Assembly: GCA_019096065.1 (NCBI GenBank)
Contig: JAGUCH010000007.1
Coordinates: 394,501-458,500, forward strand
Length of the DNA stretch: 64,000 nucleotides
Reading direction: 5' to 3'
DNA from: Paracyclopina nana
Taxonomy: Eukaryota > Arthropoda > Copepoda > Cyclopoida > Cyclopettidae
Position 1 is the stretch's first letter, and each line of letters begins with the position of its first letter. Positions 34,686-46,681 of the stretch are shown in pieces. The notes beneath the pieces were generated by a model. That model searched no databases and was not told the origin of the DNA. It saw only the letters and a list, made by a program, of their open reading frames with translations. Both the position numbers and the translations under genes were made by a program.

Positions 34686-36049
34686 ATATGATTTGCCATT
34701 TGCTACCTACTCAAAATACAACTATAGTTCCGCAAAGTGTGGTTAAAAGCCATATTAAATAGGTATTTCCTACATAATGTCATATGGGCTGTTTTGCCTT
34801 GCTAATTTGAAATGGCAAAATATCTATTTATTCCTGTCAAAGGCACTAAAAATAGGGCTGGGTTTTTTTGACAAAAAAATAGCCAAGTGAAGCTTTGCCA
34901 GCCCGAGCCTGCGAGGTAGGCTGATTTACGTTAAAGTAATGAAGGCAAAATTGGAAATGGAAGGAAGAATTTGGGTGTATTTTTCATTCCTTTGAAAAAA
35001 GGGTTCAAAGGAATGCAAGATTAATGCACTGGCAGAGCATCGGTTTATTTGCATGCAGAAAGGTTGCAGAATTCAATTTCTTCACTCTGAATTCGAGTCC
35101 AGAGGGGAAATTCAATTTTTCCCTTTTGAAGGTTCGCAGAATGTAACCAAAAAAGTTTTTCCCAAAATTGCTCACTTTTCCCACACTGTGTTATTGTACA
35201 TAAGCATTTTTTGCCGCTGCCTTGAGGCAATTTGTGATGTTGGAAAACAACTTTAAGAAAGAGAGTCCAATTGACCTCCATTAGCTATCTCAGATTATTG
35301 ATGGCTTGCAATTACCTAATGGCCATTGCTACAAATGCAATTTGTTCCTTTGATCATGTTGTAAATAATGTAATTTGAAAAGTAATGCCCATTTTGATCA
35401 CTAGATGGCGCTCCTCAATTATTGGAGTAATTCAGCCCGCTTTATATAAAAAAATACTCATATCAAATAGCTTAAATTGCGCTTCAAGATATTTAGTTCA
35501 ATTTTTGCTCACTGCCACTTAGGATGGCGCCACTGTAGTAAAGCACTTAATTAGTACAATACCAGAAGTGGATTTCTCGATGACAAAACAATTTTGGCGC
35601 TTTTGACACTTAACTGACCGAAAAAGTTTGCATAGGTCTGGTTTCTGTCATTTTTTTATATTAAAGTCAAGTTTATACCCTAAGGAATCACAAAAGTACT
35701 ATTTTAGGTTTTTTGATAGCCGTCAGTACAGCAAACAAGGTAGCACCTTAAGCGCCACCTAGTGGCCAAAACAGTCCCTAAATTAATGCTAAAAGGTAGA
35801 ATAGGCAAGTTTGCGCTCGGCGCTCGCAAGATTGGTGCCACATGTGCTTCTCCAGCCGCGTTTCGCCGCTCAGCTCCGCTTCAGTCTAACCAAGCAACCT
35901 GGAGGAAGAAGAAGATCTTCTTCTTCTTTGTGGTTTTTCCAGCAAAGTATAACATCTGGCTCAAGAATGCAACAACAGAAGCACAGCTAGTGTTGAGAGT
36001 GACAAAAAGGAGAACTATATATTATAACTGTGATACAACCTGATTTGCC
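34686..36049. other. Intergenic, upstream of the LRR receptor gene
   Basis: No gene is recognised. CpG content rises at about 35810-35890, just before the receptor gene, and may mark its promoter/5' UTR. A weak tRNA-like A/B-box pair near 35030-35100 was not strong enough to call. Confidence 0.4.
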
Positions 36050-39000
36050 ATGATGCTGACAGCCTTTTTGATCACGGCCTTTTGGCCTTTACTGGCCCTT
36101 GGCCAGTGCCCTTGGTCCAGGGATGTCCAGCTTGTGGAGCTGCAGTCCTCATGCGTGTGCAACTCCAGTGACAACGAGGGCTTCAACGCCATCTCCATCC
36201 AGTGTCAGGTGGTCAACTTCCCAATGCTCATGTCAGCCTTGCGCGCCTACACCAACGACCTCATCCTGGAGAACTTGTACATCTCCAACACGACCATTGG
36301 CAGCCTTCCGGATTTCCTCTTCAAGAACCTCAAGATCATCAGCCTGCACTTGAACAACTGCAACATCATTGCAGTGTCTGAAAATGCCTTCAGGGGCCTG
36401 GAGAACACCCTGCAAAGCCTGGACTTGGCCTCCAACGGCCTTCGCAGCGTGCCAGTGGGGCCTTTGAGGCCCTTGAGACTCTTGTCCCAGCTGGACTTGT
36501 CCTCCAACCAGATCAAGTACATCCCTGACAATGCCTTTGTCACGCTCAGGCTGAAAACGCTCAAGCTGGCCGAGAACAACATCACCATCACTGACAATGC
36601 CCTCAGAGGTCTGGAGTCTTCCCTGAAGAACCTCAACCTCAAAGGCTGCCAGTTGAAGGAGATCCCCAGTGCTCTGAAGGCGCTCAAGGGTCTGGCCTTC
36701 TTGGACTTGGCCCAGAACAATTTGAGGCTGATTGAGCCGGGAGCCTTGAGCGGTCTGGATGGGCTGACAGCGCTCAATTTGGAGCGGAATGTGATCCAAA
36801 AGCTGCACCAGGGAGCCTTTGATGGGGTCAATGATACCCTGAGCTCATTGAGCCTGCTCAACAATCTCCTCACCGATTTCCCCTTTGAAGCCATCAGAGC
36901 CTTGCCAGAACTCAGGGTAAGATCTATTAAATTAGGCACTTCTAAAGTAACCGCAAGAGGGCGCTGCGATTTGTTTACAACGGAATCTATGTTGGCGCTA
37001 GGCGGTTTCTTCTATAAATGAGCCAATTGCTTGGCAAAACCGCCCAAAACAACTAGTGTAAAGTGCAAAACAGCTCTGGAAACACTGTGCGACACACGTG
37101 GCGCCACCTACCGGATTTTTTTTTACAAAATTACATCAAAAAGCAAGGAATCCATTCCCATAATTAAAATTTTAAGCTGAAATTGCTGACTGAAGCCAAA
37201 AATTTCAGCATAAAAGGAATCTAGATCATTTCATCTTGCAACAGTCAGATGTCACCACAAAACTTGCCATAAAAATAATAATTCCACCACATACATAGTA
37301 TCTGCAATATAACTCACTATATAATAGCTTAGATTATGTGTAGGAAGTTCTTTTGGGAAAAAGGTTTTGGATTTCGCCTGGAGGCAAATGCTGTTCAGCT
37401 TTGCCCAACTGACGGTGATATGTTACTTCTTGTTAGGCCAAAATCGTGGCAGCCATATAACTGTATCTGTTTCTCTCTCGGATGCCAGCCATAAGATATA
37501 TTCCACTGTGCTCTGAGAGTGGCTTCTTCTACAGCTCTCATTATGAGAAGATGCCATAACAATTACGAACAGCTTATGTAAAAAGCCCTTAAAAAGCAAC
37601 TTTTTCAACTTAGCATTTCAGTTTCAGTCTCTGAAAATCAAGCCAAAAAAATTTTCAAAATAATTTTTGAAAATATTCAAAAATAATTAAAAAATTCATA
37701 AATAATTTTTAAAAATATTTTTTGAAAACATTCAAAAAGTATATTAGAAGAGTTTCATTGAGCGTTTTTTTTAAATGTTTTGCAGTTAGTTTTTAAGCTG
37801 GATGGATTCAAAAAACTTGTTATTTTAGGTTTTTTTAAAAGCAGTGAAATTTTTTGGCAAAGAACATTTTTCCCATCATTTGATGGATAATATGAAAATT
37901 GGACGGATCAATTTCACGCTGTTTACCCATTACTTGGCCATGAAAAAATTACTGTTTGCCATCAGAAATGGCGGCCCAATTCCAATTTATCTTTGCAATA
38001 AAATTGCTATTGCCTCATCATCATCAATTGATTATAGTATTAATTATCACTGATCCATGAATTTTTAAAAGTTGACTTAATTGTGGTTAAATGATTGCCA
38101 ATTCCCACTAATAAGTGCTGATGTTCATGGAGAAAGTAGAAAATTGTTTGGCTCATTTTTTCGGTAGTTGTCACAGATTCACTAAGCATGAAAGTTCCTG
38201 CTAATTGCTACACTTTCATGATTTTTCATCTCTCTCACTGATATTTACTGCATCATCCACTGATTTCCTCTGCCAACTCAAAAGTTTGGTAATTACATTT
38301 ATTTAACGGGAAAAGTTGTCACGACGATTTGGGTCCCCGCTGGTAAAATAACGAAAAGTACTATAGCATAATGCGGTGTTCATCTACACACTATTTTGTC
38401 AACATTTTAGTTTTTGTACAAAAAAGGAGAAATAGTGACGATAACAATTTTTTTCACTGGAAATTGAATTTCAGTGATGGAAACTGAATTTGGAAATGAT
38501 TACTGGCAATTGAGCCTCAAATTTTTAACGTTTGCCCAAAATCAAAACAAATTGAAAATACAAATAGACGAGACTCAATTCCAAATTTAGTTTCCTACAC
38601 TGAAATTTAATGTCCAATGATAAAAGTTTTCCTTTATATTTTATTCATCTACACAATAATTTGAAATAGAAATATTGATGAAAACTTTTTTCCCTTTGAA
38701 ATTGAATTTCAGAGCTGGAAACTGAAAATGGAAATGATTACTGGCAATCGAGTCTTATCTTTTTAATGTTTGCCCAAAACCAAATTACAAAATTACAAAA
38801 AGACGAGACTCAATTGTCAGCAATCAATTCCAAATTCAGTTTACAGCACTGAAATTCAATTTCCAGTGAAAAAATTTGTTTTCCTCAATATTTCTCCTTT
38901 TTGGCAAAAAACTAAAAATGTCGTCAAATCATTGTTGAGGTGAACACCACATTATTACTCATCAATATTTCTCCTTTTTGGCAAAAATCATCTCCTTAAA

Positions 39001-42000
39001 AGTGGAGATAAAATGGGAAGAAAGTGATTACGTGCAGCAGTAAAAATGTGGTAAAAGATGTCATTTAGGCAGTTAACCTCACTTTTTTTAGCATCATCAT
39101 TAAGGCACCATCTGTTGTTGTTGTTGCTGACATCTGCAACGTAGTAATTTTATTGACTTCCAGGTTCTGGATTTAGGCTTCAACCTCATTAGAATCTTGC
39201 CTGAGACGGCATTTTCCGAGACGAAGGATCTGACTCTATTGGCTTTGGATGGCAATCCGATGGCCACGGTGCCAGAAGAGGCTTTTGCTCACCTCAACAA
39301 ATCCCTGCGTGGCCTCAGCCTCGGAGGCCGATTTTTGACATGCGACTGCAAGATGCGGTGGATCACCGAGTGGATAGCTAATTTTGACCTCCAGGTCACC
39401 TCTCGTGAGAGGAATCCGCAATTTTGTGGCAACCCTCAGCACCTCAGGGATCGAAACTTTTATCAACTGAATCCCAATGGTGAGCAAGATAAGCAAAAAA
39501 ATGCCAAAAATACCAAGAAAAAAAAATCCTGATTTTTCATTGCCATTCAAAAGTTTTCAAAACCGAAATTGCAATTTGCAATCACATTTTTGGGCCAAAA
39601 AATTGTGTTCTATATATAGCTAAAAAAAAGATGGTACGTGTACATGAACACCACATTAGTGTTTTCTCACTAATTACAGTAATTTTTGCCTCATACATAT
39701 ATGCTGCAAAATTGAATTATTGCAAGGCCACCCAGGCAAGAAATGGTGCATTTTCCAAGGCCACTCACCAAAAAATTAAAAATCCCCACAAAGCTCAAAT
39801 GAAATGGTTTAAAAACTATTGGGCGTGCCAATATAGCTCCAAATAACACCAGGATGATCACTCATTCTTAAGGCCATGATTTTCACTTTGGCTTAATTCC
39901 TCAGATCTCAGCTGCGGACCACCAACCACTCTCAGCACCACCACCCTGATGACAACCACCACCGGGGCCACCACCGAGACCACCACATTCCCTTCGAGGC
40001 CGCCCATGACGGCCTCGCGGCCTCCATCTCCGCCTCGGCGCAGGGTTGGAATCGGCCGAAATTCAGACCTGCTCGCTCCAGGGGACATTGTCACCGAGAT
40101 CAAGATGAATGTGGGCCAAAATGGGCCTCCGAGGCCACTCCCAGCCCCGGTGGATGTCTCCAATGCTCCCGTGCCTGGCTTGCCCCGAGGGCCTCCAATT
40201 GTGGCCTCCAATATTGTGACGAGGCCACGAGGCCCAGTGCCTGACTTGGACAAGCCCAGGGCCTCTTCTTCGGCCACCTTGACTGTTCAAGATCAGGCCG
40301 AGCCTCAGGCCAGACCCTCCAACATTGTCCTGAGGCCCATCATCCAAGAGTCCAACGCTCTCACAGCTGCGGATGTATCCGATACAGATGATGAGGTGAT
40401 TGTACGGGATGCCTACAAGGAGGAGAACTCGATTGTCATCAAGTGGGACACGGATACATCCAACATTTTGGGCTTCAGAATTGTCTACAGGCTCTTTGGC
40501 AAGCCAGAGTTCAAGCAAGGCCCTCCATTGGCACCCAGTGAGAGGGAGTTCAGGATCAAAAATGTACCCACCAATGTAAGCTGGATGTATCCACCCAAAA
40601 ACATATGTATTCATGCTGATTGTTTTTTAGGAATGTATCATTGTGTGTGTTGTGTCATTGGAAGAGGTGAACATCACTCCGGATAATGTGCCCTATGAGC
40701 AATGTCGAGAAATAAGGACTGAGGGCATTGGAGCAAGCAAGCAGCTCGACTACATCATCATTCCGGCCTCGGCGGCCATTGTGGCCACTGTCATTATTGC
40801 TGTCATCATCTTCATAGCCTGCCTCAAAACCAGCCAAAAGAAGCGGAAAGGAAAGGTAATTCTTCGATGTCATCATGCTGAGTGAGCTTCGATGTTCATC
40901 TATGAAGTCAGGGAAAATCATGGCGTAATGCAACGTGCTCATCCAAAAGCTGATTTCAGTTGCGGCCACTGAAAACAAATTGGCAAGAATGCAATTGGAG
41001 CACATTAGTAACTGCATTGATTTCATGTTGTCGTCAAGCCCAAATATTGCATTATCATCAAAAAATTGCAGATTTTGGATGAAAAGCCCATTCATACACT
41101 GAGCATGAGTGGGATGGGCACACTGCATGGGCCTCCTTTGGCAGGCCTAGCTAGTATAGGCCTAGCTCCACCGACGCAAAAGGACTGGGACCAAATGTCC
41201 ATGTACAGCCAAAGGACTGACCGGAGTGTCAACCGGGCCCGGATGTATCATGCAGGTATACATCATCAACTTCCAGCCACACATCATGCATGCGACAATG
41301 ACTTATGCTGACAACTTTCCTACTCGACTTTCTTAACTTTCTGTCCTTCATCCATCAATTAGGCTCCATCGGAGGCGGAGGTGGCTACATTCCTGAGGAC
41401 GCAAGGTCACATATTTCCCACTTGAGTTCGAAATCGCGAGTAAATTCTATTGCTGACTTGACTGGAAAGCCCCCATATCCGGGGCTAGGACTAGGACTAA
41501 GCTTGAGCAGACCAGGTATAACATGTGCATCGATGAAGCTGAAAAAAATCATGACGCAAGGAAACTTTTACATTTGACGAGCACTTTCAGTTTTGGGCAC
41601 TGAAAACAAATTGGGAAGAAGACAATCGTGTCTCATTACTTGCTTCATTGATTTCCTCAAGTCGTTGAGCCAAAAAATTGTGTTTCACGACAAAAACTAC
41701 TAAAAGCCTCGTCAACATGCGAAAGTTTCCTAGGATCAATTCAGGCATGACTTTCTTAACATGCATCTAATTTTAGACTTGAGGCAATCAAGGCAGTCCC
41801 TAGTCAGCCACTTTGATGGCCGACAATCGAGAGCCTCCAAGAGGTCAATCCATCGGCAGCCTTCGCGATCAAGGTCACGAGACAGGCTGACTTCCGGCGG
41901 CCTTGGATACCTGGGAGACCCCAGGGACAATGACAGCCTTGGCGAAGACTCTGACAACTGGGCTGGCACCTCGACCGACAACAATTGGACGGATTACGAC

Positions 42001-42081
42001 CAGGACATTTACATGCACCGCAATCCCACTCACAAATTCGGAAATCGTCCCGGATTCGGGAGAGACGATGTGAACCTCTGA
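36050..42081 (+). CDS. Leucine-rich-repeat, FN3-like single-pass membrane protein
   Basis: This is a cell-surface LRR receptor or adhesion protein. Exons 36050-36916, 39164-39479, 39905-40575, 40631-40855, 41072-41255, 41363-41515 and 41777-42081 join in phase to 906 residues. The order is: signal peptide (MMLTAFLITAFWPLLALG); Cys-containing N-cap (SSCVCNSSDNEG); about a dozen LRRs (for example LDLASNGLRSVP, LDLSSNQIKYIP); C-cap with CDCKMRWITEWI; a Thr/Pro-rich stalk; an FN3-like segment (SIVIKWDTDTSNILGFRIVYR); one membrane helix (IIIPASAAIVATVIIAVIIF); and a ~240-residue cytoplasmic tail with Ser/Arg-rich stretches. The layout resembles insect LRR surface proteins used in neural wiring or epithelial contact, but I cannot name an orthologue. 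Intron 1 (2.2 kb) holds a MITE, and two 3' introns contain related repeats. Confidence 0.88.
38370..38953. mobile_element. MITE-like inverted repeat inside LRR-gene intron 1
   Basis: The outer arms, about 105 bp each, are inverted copies: the left begins AATGCGGTGTTCATCT, and the reverse complement of the right begins AATGTGGTGTTCACCT. The inner part of the arms includes TCACTGGAAATTGAATTTCA and its exact complement near 38850-38873. Two tandem ~230-bp segments lie within. A related end (CATGAACACCACATT) recurs at about 39643. It has no coding capacity. Confidence 0.75.
40856..41071 (+). repeat. LRR-gene intron 4 carrying the CAGTT...ACTGAAA repeat
   Basis: This intron contains TTTCAGTT..GGCCACTGAAAACAAATTGG, followed by CATTGATTTC and GTCGTCAAGCC. 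The same order of motifs is found in the intron at 41516-41776, so the two introns are homologous over most of their length. Confidence 0.65.
41516..41776 (+). repeat. LRR-gene intron 6 carrying the same repeat family
   Basis: It contains ATCATGACGCAA, then CTTTCAGTTTTGGGCACTGA, AAACAAATTGG, CATTGATTTC and AGTCGTTGAGCC in the same order and spacing as the intron at 40856-41071. Confidence 0.65.
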
Positions 42082-42478
42082 AAAATACAATTCGGGCAGA
42101 TTAACACACTCAATCCAAAATAGGGCATAACATAAATTGTGCAATAATGAAAGCTCGAGTCATTATGTAAATACATATTCTCTTTTTGTAGTGATTAATT
42201 TAATAGTTACTTCAACATAGATTCTTTTTCACAATTCATCATAATCATCTCGCAACACTTCTTCTTCTTCTTCACCATCATCTCAAATGATTCCCACTTT
42301 AATATTGCTCTATATACTCTAGTAGATGTTTCTTTTAAGAAAAAGCGATCATCACTTGCTCTGTTGATCCTCAGGGTTGCTTGATATTTCAGTCCTTCAA
42401 ATATGGACAATAATGGATTTTTCACAATGATGATCACTAAAATAGCACGAGTAGCAGTTCATCAGTAGTCATTATTGG
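42082..42478. other. Intergenic between convergent LRR and AMPK gamma genes
   Basis: About 400 bp shared by the two 3' UTRs. No gene is seen. Confidence 0.5.
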
Positions 42479-44785
42479 CTACTTGTCTTCATTGTTGGCC
42501 TTTTCTTGCCCGTTGTTATCAGCAAATGCAATGTTGTCCTCCTCATCATTGTCTGGCACCAGAGCTGCTTCATCATCATCATCATTGTTTTCCTCTGGTT
42601 GCTCAGCCTCAGTTGCATCGTTTTCGTTGTCCTGGCCTTCCTGGGCTTCTGCAGGCACTTTCGTTCGTATATCCTCACCTGCAAAGGCCAAAATGAAGGC
42701 CACTCGCAAGTGGAAAATGAGGTCAAAACTCACCCGAAGGCCTCAGAACCAAGAAGGACAAGATGTCTGACAAGGAAATGACACCGCACACTTTGTCCTC
42801 GGCGTCCACCACGACCAGCCTATGGACCTCAGCTTTGACAATGTTCTCCATGACAGCAAACAAAGTGTCATCTTTCTTGCACGTGTGCACGCCCTCGAAC
42901 CACTCGTTGCGGTGCTCGTTCGCCTGCTTCAACGTTATGTCGAGGTTGTTGTAGGTCTTTTCTGCAGCCAGATTCTGGAAATATGTTTACATAGTGATTA
43001 TCCAGTGTACTCTAAAATTAAGTATAGCTTAGCATCATATAAATTGATTAGGTTCAATTTTTTGCTTTAACATCTCGTGCAAATCAAAGCAGCTATAAAT
43101 GAGACTCGAATGTCAACTCTCCAATTTGTTTTCAGTTTCCAAGACTGAATTACACAGTAGAAGGAAATCAAGCGTAATAATGCAGGCTTACAATAACGTC
43201 GAACTTGGCGTAAATGTCGAGGAGCTTGCCATTGTCATCCACAATGGGAAGAGCTGATATCCTCTTGTTGACAAACTTGTTCAGAGCCTCGATGATGGGA
43301 GTGTCTTGCTTCGCCACCTCGATGTCAGTGTACGAGCCAATGCCCAGCTCGTAAATGGTCTGATGGAAGTATCCGGGTTTAGGCAGATCATGAATCTGAA
43401 ATGAAAAATGTATGATGCTGCTACATCCATGGCATTCAATTGACATGCGAATCATTTGTTTATTTTTTTATTTTTTTTTTGACAAAAAAACTCTTACAAA
43501 TCGAAGCAGCTCCTAATGAGGCTTGATGATGATTTGGCCAATTTGTTCTCAGTTTACGAGACTGAATTTCAAAGAAGAAAGAAATCATTTCTTTACATCG
43601 AGATTTTCCCATATACTCGATAATTCAGTAAGGCTTAGCCTTATATAAATTGATTAGGCACAATTTTTTGCTTTAACATCTCGTGCAAATCAAAGCAGCT
43701 AAAAATGAGACTCGAATGTCAACTCGGCAATTTGTTTTCAGTTTCCAAGACTGAATTTTGAAGCAGAAAGAAATCATTTCTTGTCATCGAGATTTTCCAA
43801 TATACTCGATAATTAAGTAAAGCTTGGCCTAACATAAATTGATTAGGTGCAACTTTCTGCTGAAACAACTGGTACAAAACAAAGTAGCTTTAAATGAGGC
43901 TCGAATGTTAATTCTCCAATTTGTTTTCAGTTTCCAAGACTGAATTTCAAAGTAGAAAAAAAAATCATTTCTTCACATCGAGATTTTAATTAAGTAAAGC
44001 TTGGCCTAACATAAATTGATTAGGCATGATTTTTTGCTTTAACAACTCATGCAAATCAAAGTAGCCATAAATGAGACTCGAATGTCAACTCTGAAATTTG
44101 TTGTCAGTTTTCATGACTGAATTTAGAAGTAGGAAGAAAACATTTCTATAACACTATCCAAATCGATAATGAAGTAAGGAGCTTACGTATAGGAAAAGGA
44201 ATCGTAACAGCCGTTTATGCGTGAGGATGTAGAGCACGTTGCCTAGCTCGGGGTCGATGACAGGCAGCCGATGAATCTCGTTGAGAATGAGCGTGCGAAT
44301 GGCCTCAAACAAGCTGGCCTCAGGACTGATCCACACCAACTCCTTGGTGTCTTTAAGCTGACCTAGGAGGAAGATGGAGAGCAAATTAATGAAACTTTTC
44401 CACTTCCGGAAAGAGAAGCACATTTGCACTATTCACAAGTGATAGGCAAATAAATGCATATGCTCCAAAGGCAGATAAATAGAATCCCACGTACTTCTCC
44501 AGGTTTCGAGCTTGTGCTCCTCCAACTCCTCCATTTCCAAGTCGGGTGACTTGTAGTACATCTGGAGGATGCGAATGAAGTCCGTGATGGTGAGCATCCC
44601 AACGAACTTTTGGGTTGGCGAGTGCCACAGTGGAGCAGCTCTCACCCCATTGTAGACGAGAGCAAAAAAGGCTTTCTTCACCAGGAGCTGAGTGTCAAAG
44701 ACCACCAACTTGGCAGAGGTGGGGATGAGATCGTAGCAGGTGTGGTAGTGGAAAAATTTGGCGAAAATCCGAGTCTCGTCCTTTT
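42479..44785 (-). CDS. PRKAG: AMPK gamma subunit, common core (four CBS domains)
   Basis: This is the regulatory nucleotide-sensing subunit of AMP-activated protein kinase. Shared exons 44785-44495, 44362-44187, 43395-43192, 42974-42734 and 42678-42479 join in phase. CBS1 has [24 protein letters not shown] and [11 protein letters not shown]2 has IHRLPVID and [12 protein letters not shown]3 has [10 protein letters not shown] and YAKFDVI. CBS4 has VHRLVVVD and VISLSDIL. Ribose-binding Asp residues are kept in CBS1, 3 and 4, and Arg takes that place in CBS2, as in other gamma subunits where that site is empty. The ~66-residue C-terminal tail is unusually acidic ([18 protein letters not shown]). 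The core exon begins in phase 1, which fits several alternative upstream exons out to 61.4 kb. By length and exon pattern the long forms resemble human PRKAG2 and fly SNF4Agamma. Confidence 0.97.
43478..44150 (-). repeat. Tandem ~185-bp repeat array in AMPK gamma intron
   Basis: Units marked by CAAATC(A/G)AAG(C/T)AGC, ATGAG(A/G)CT(C/T)GA and TTTCAGTTTCCAAGACTGAA start near 43494, 43686, 43870 and 44050, spaced about 180-192 bp. A further unit lies in the next intron at about 43078. They are members of the dispersed palindromic family. Confidence 0.8.
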
Positions 44786-44797
44786 CTGCAAAAGTAC

Positions 44798-45645
44798 AAA
44801 ACATAAATGAACAATCGACATTTGACTTGAGGTGGATTTTTTTGGCTGAACTGCGAGCTCGCAGCAAATTACTACTTAATGAGATTCGATAATCATCTGC
44901 TGCTCTCGGATTCAGTTGCCTAAGCTGAAACTGACCTCGATGAGAGCAAGTTTCATCATCGACATACATTTCTGATCAAATCTGGAGGCTTGAGCCATAC
45001 TGATTTTGTAGGGGCCCATCATTTGATTTGATCAAGGCCATAGACCTAAAGGCCCACATTTGAGGTCAAGTTTTTTAGATAAGAAACGTGAAGGATCAAA
45101 CGCATTAATCGTTATTTGATGTTTGATTTAGGCGGATTTTATGAGGCTGACCTGCTTGCTCACTTCAATTGATATAATCTTTTCCTCCCAAATTCAGTTT
45201 AAGTAACTGAAATTGACCTTACAAGAAGCAGGTTTTTATGACATCGACATTTATTTTCATATCTTTTTTGGCCATTTGGATCCATCTTTGACTAGATCAA
45301 GGCTACTGACCCCTCAATTGAAAGGCCCAAATTAAGTCAAGCAAAAGTACTAACACATAAATGAACAATCGATGTTTGACTTGAGATGGATTTTTTGGCT
45401 GAACTGCGAGCTCGCATCAAATTGCTATTTAATGAGACTCGACTGTCATCTACTGCTCTCGCATTCAGTTTCCTTAACTGAAATTGACCTCAAAAGGAGC
45501 AAGTTTCGACATCGTCAATAATTCTAACCGATTAAATCTGGAGGCTCGAGCCATTTGGACTCTGGAGGGGCCCATTCTTTGATCTGATCAAGGCTGTAGA
45601 CCTCTTCATTGAAAGGCCCAAATTTGAGGCCTAGTGAGTCTGAGA
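44798..45645 (-). repeat. Threefold ~275-bp tandem duplication spanning an exon edge
   Basis: Three copies run from about 44798-45070, 45075-45345 and 45346-45645. Each begins near ATAAATGAACAATCGA (degraded in the middle copy), contains a CAGTTT..CTGAAA palindrome, and ends in sequence matching the 3' part of the exon at 45868-45529. Only the rightmost copy is an open exon. The leftmost would read [11 protein letters not shown] but has an internal stop and a deletion. Confidence 0.75.
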
Positions 45646-45868
45646 AGTAATGCAGGCAGACCATAGGGTAGGCCTGTGCTTGCTCCTGCTTCTGTTTATG
45701 AGGAATCTTGCCAGTCCCTCGATACTTGGAGAATTGATCAAACTCGTCCCCTGCTTCCGGATCCTCATCATCACTGTCAATTTCCTCAATACTGCTGCTG
45801 TAGTAGCACTCCTCACTATTTTCCTCCTCTCCAGGGGACGAGGATGACATTGTCAAAAATGCAGCCAA
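45529..45868 (-). CDS. PRKAG: AMPK gamma alternative first exon (short isoform)
   Basis: An acidic, Ser-rich start (MSSSSPGEEENSEECYYSSS after an upstream in-frame ATG at 45868), then GLKFGPFNEEVYSLDQIKEW and WLEPPDLI. The donor ATCG|GTTAGA leaves phase 1, matching the core exon at 44785. It is the right copy of the local tandem duplication. Confidence 0.6.
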
Positions 45869-46373
45869 ATGACGGCTAGCTCGACATTATGAAGCCACAA
45901 AGTAGCTCGAAAAACGACTGAGTGAGGATCGATCGCAGAAAGACGAGGAGATGAAGCCGGACTGATACGAATTGCATCAACACAGCAGCAAAAGTGTCAA
46001 GAGCTCAGAAAAGCTCTACACAAATTCTAGCAAAGAGCACGCACAATGTAGAAGCAGTGTTTTTTTCCCTAGTTGTATTAAGGCAGCACGACAATGCCAG
46101 TTAACGTGATTAGGCCCAGGTCAATAAAAATGAAAAACCTCCTCCAGATTTCCTTTGGCCAACTTCAAGCAATTCTATTTTTTTGGGGGAAAATTCCTTT
46201 AAAATAAATGAGTGAGTCGATGTAAATGTCCAGTGACAGAAATTGTTGGACTTGGGCCCAAAAAAAGCTCAAGCTGCAGCTCAGCTTTCTAGGCTGAATC
46301 CGAGGCCTGGTTCTCACTTTGTGAGCAGCATTCGTCGGGAAATGACATGCAAAAATAGAATTTTCACACTTAC

Positions 46374-46422
46374 TGAAATCGTGCAGGTCCAGCTTCTCCA
46401 GAAATGGGTCGGTGACAGGCAG
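46374..46422 (-). CDS. PRKAG: AMPK gamma small exon (LPVTDPFLEKLDLHDF)
   Basis: A 49-nt exon with strong acceptor (TTTTTCAG) and donor (GTAAGT), entering in phase 0 and leaving in phase 1, compatible with exon 48880-48750 upstream and 44785 downstream. The LEKLDL motif matches LEKLEF just before the first CBS domain in human PRKAG2, which supports it strongly. Confidence 0.8.
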
Positions 46423-46681
46423 CTGAAAAAGGAATAATTAGATAATTAACTGCAATATTCAAGTTAAAGAATTCACATATTTCTTGTGTATACCTCTCCT
46501 TTAAGTTTCATTTTCAAGGGGCACAATGCTCAAAAAGAAAAAGAGAATCTCTTGCTGCAGCAGAACAAGCTGAACCTTTGCTACTGCGAGCCAAAAGTAG
46601 TCGAGCTGGGTCAACTCCTATCCACAGTAAATCCTATGATCATGGCAATGGCAAGCCCGGACCGACTCCTCTTATGCACAA

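Noticed and set aside
35026..35100. tRNA-like or SINE-like segment (GGCAGAGCATCGG and AATTCGAGTCC)
   Set aside because: Only loose matches to A and B boxes. I could not fold a cloverleaf or find an anticodon stem.
36233..36939. Minus-strand frames of about 190-230 codons
   Set aside because: They are antisense shadows of the leucine-rich repeats.
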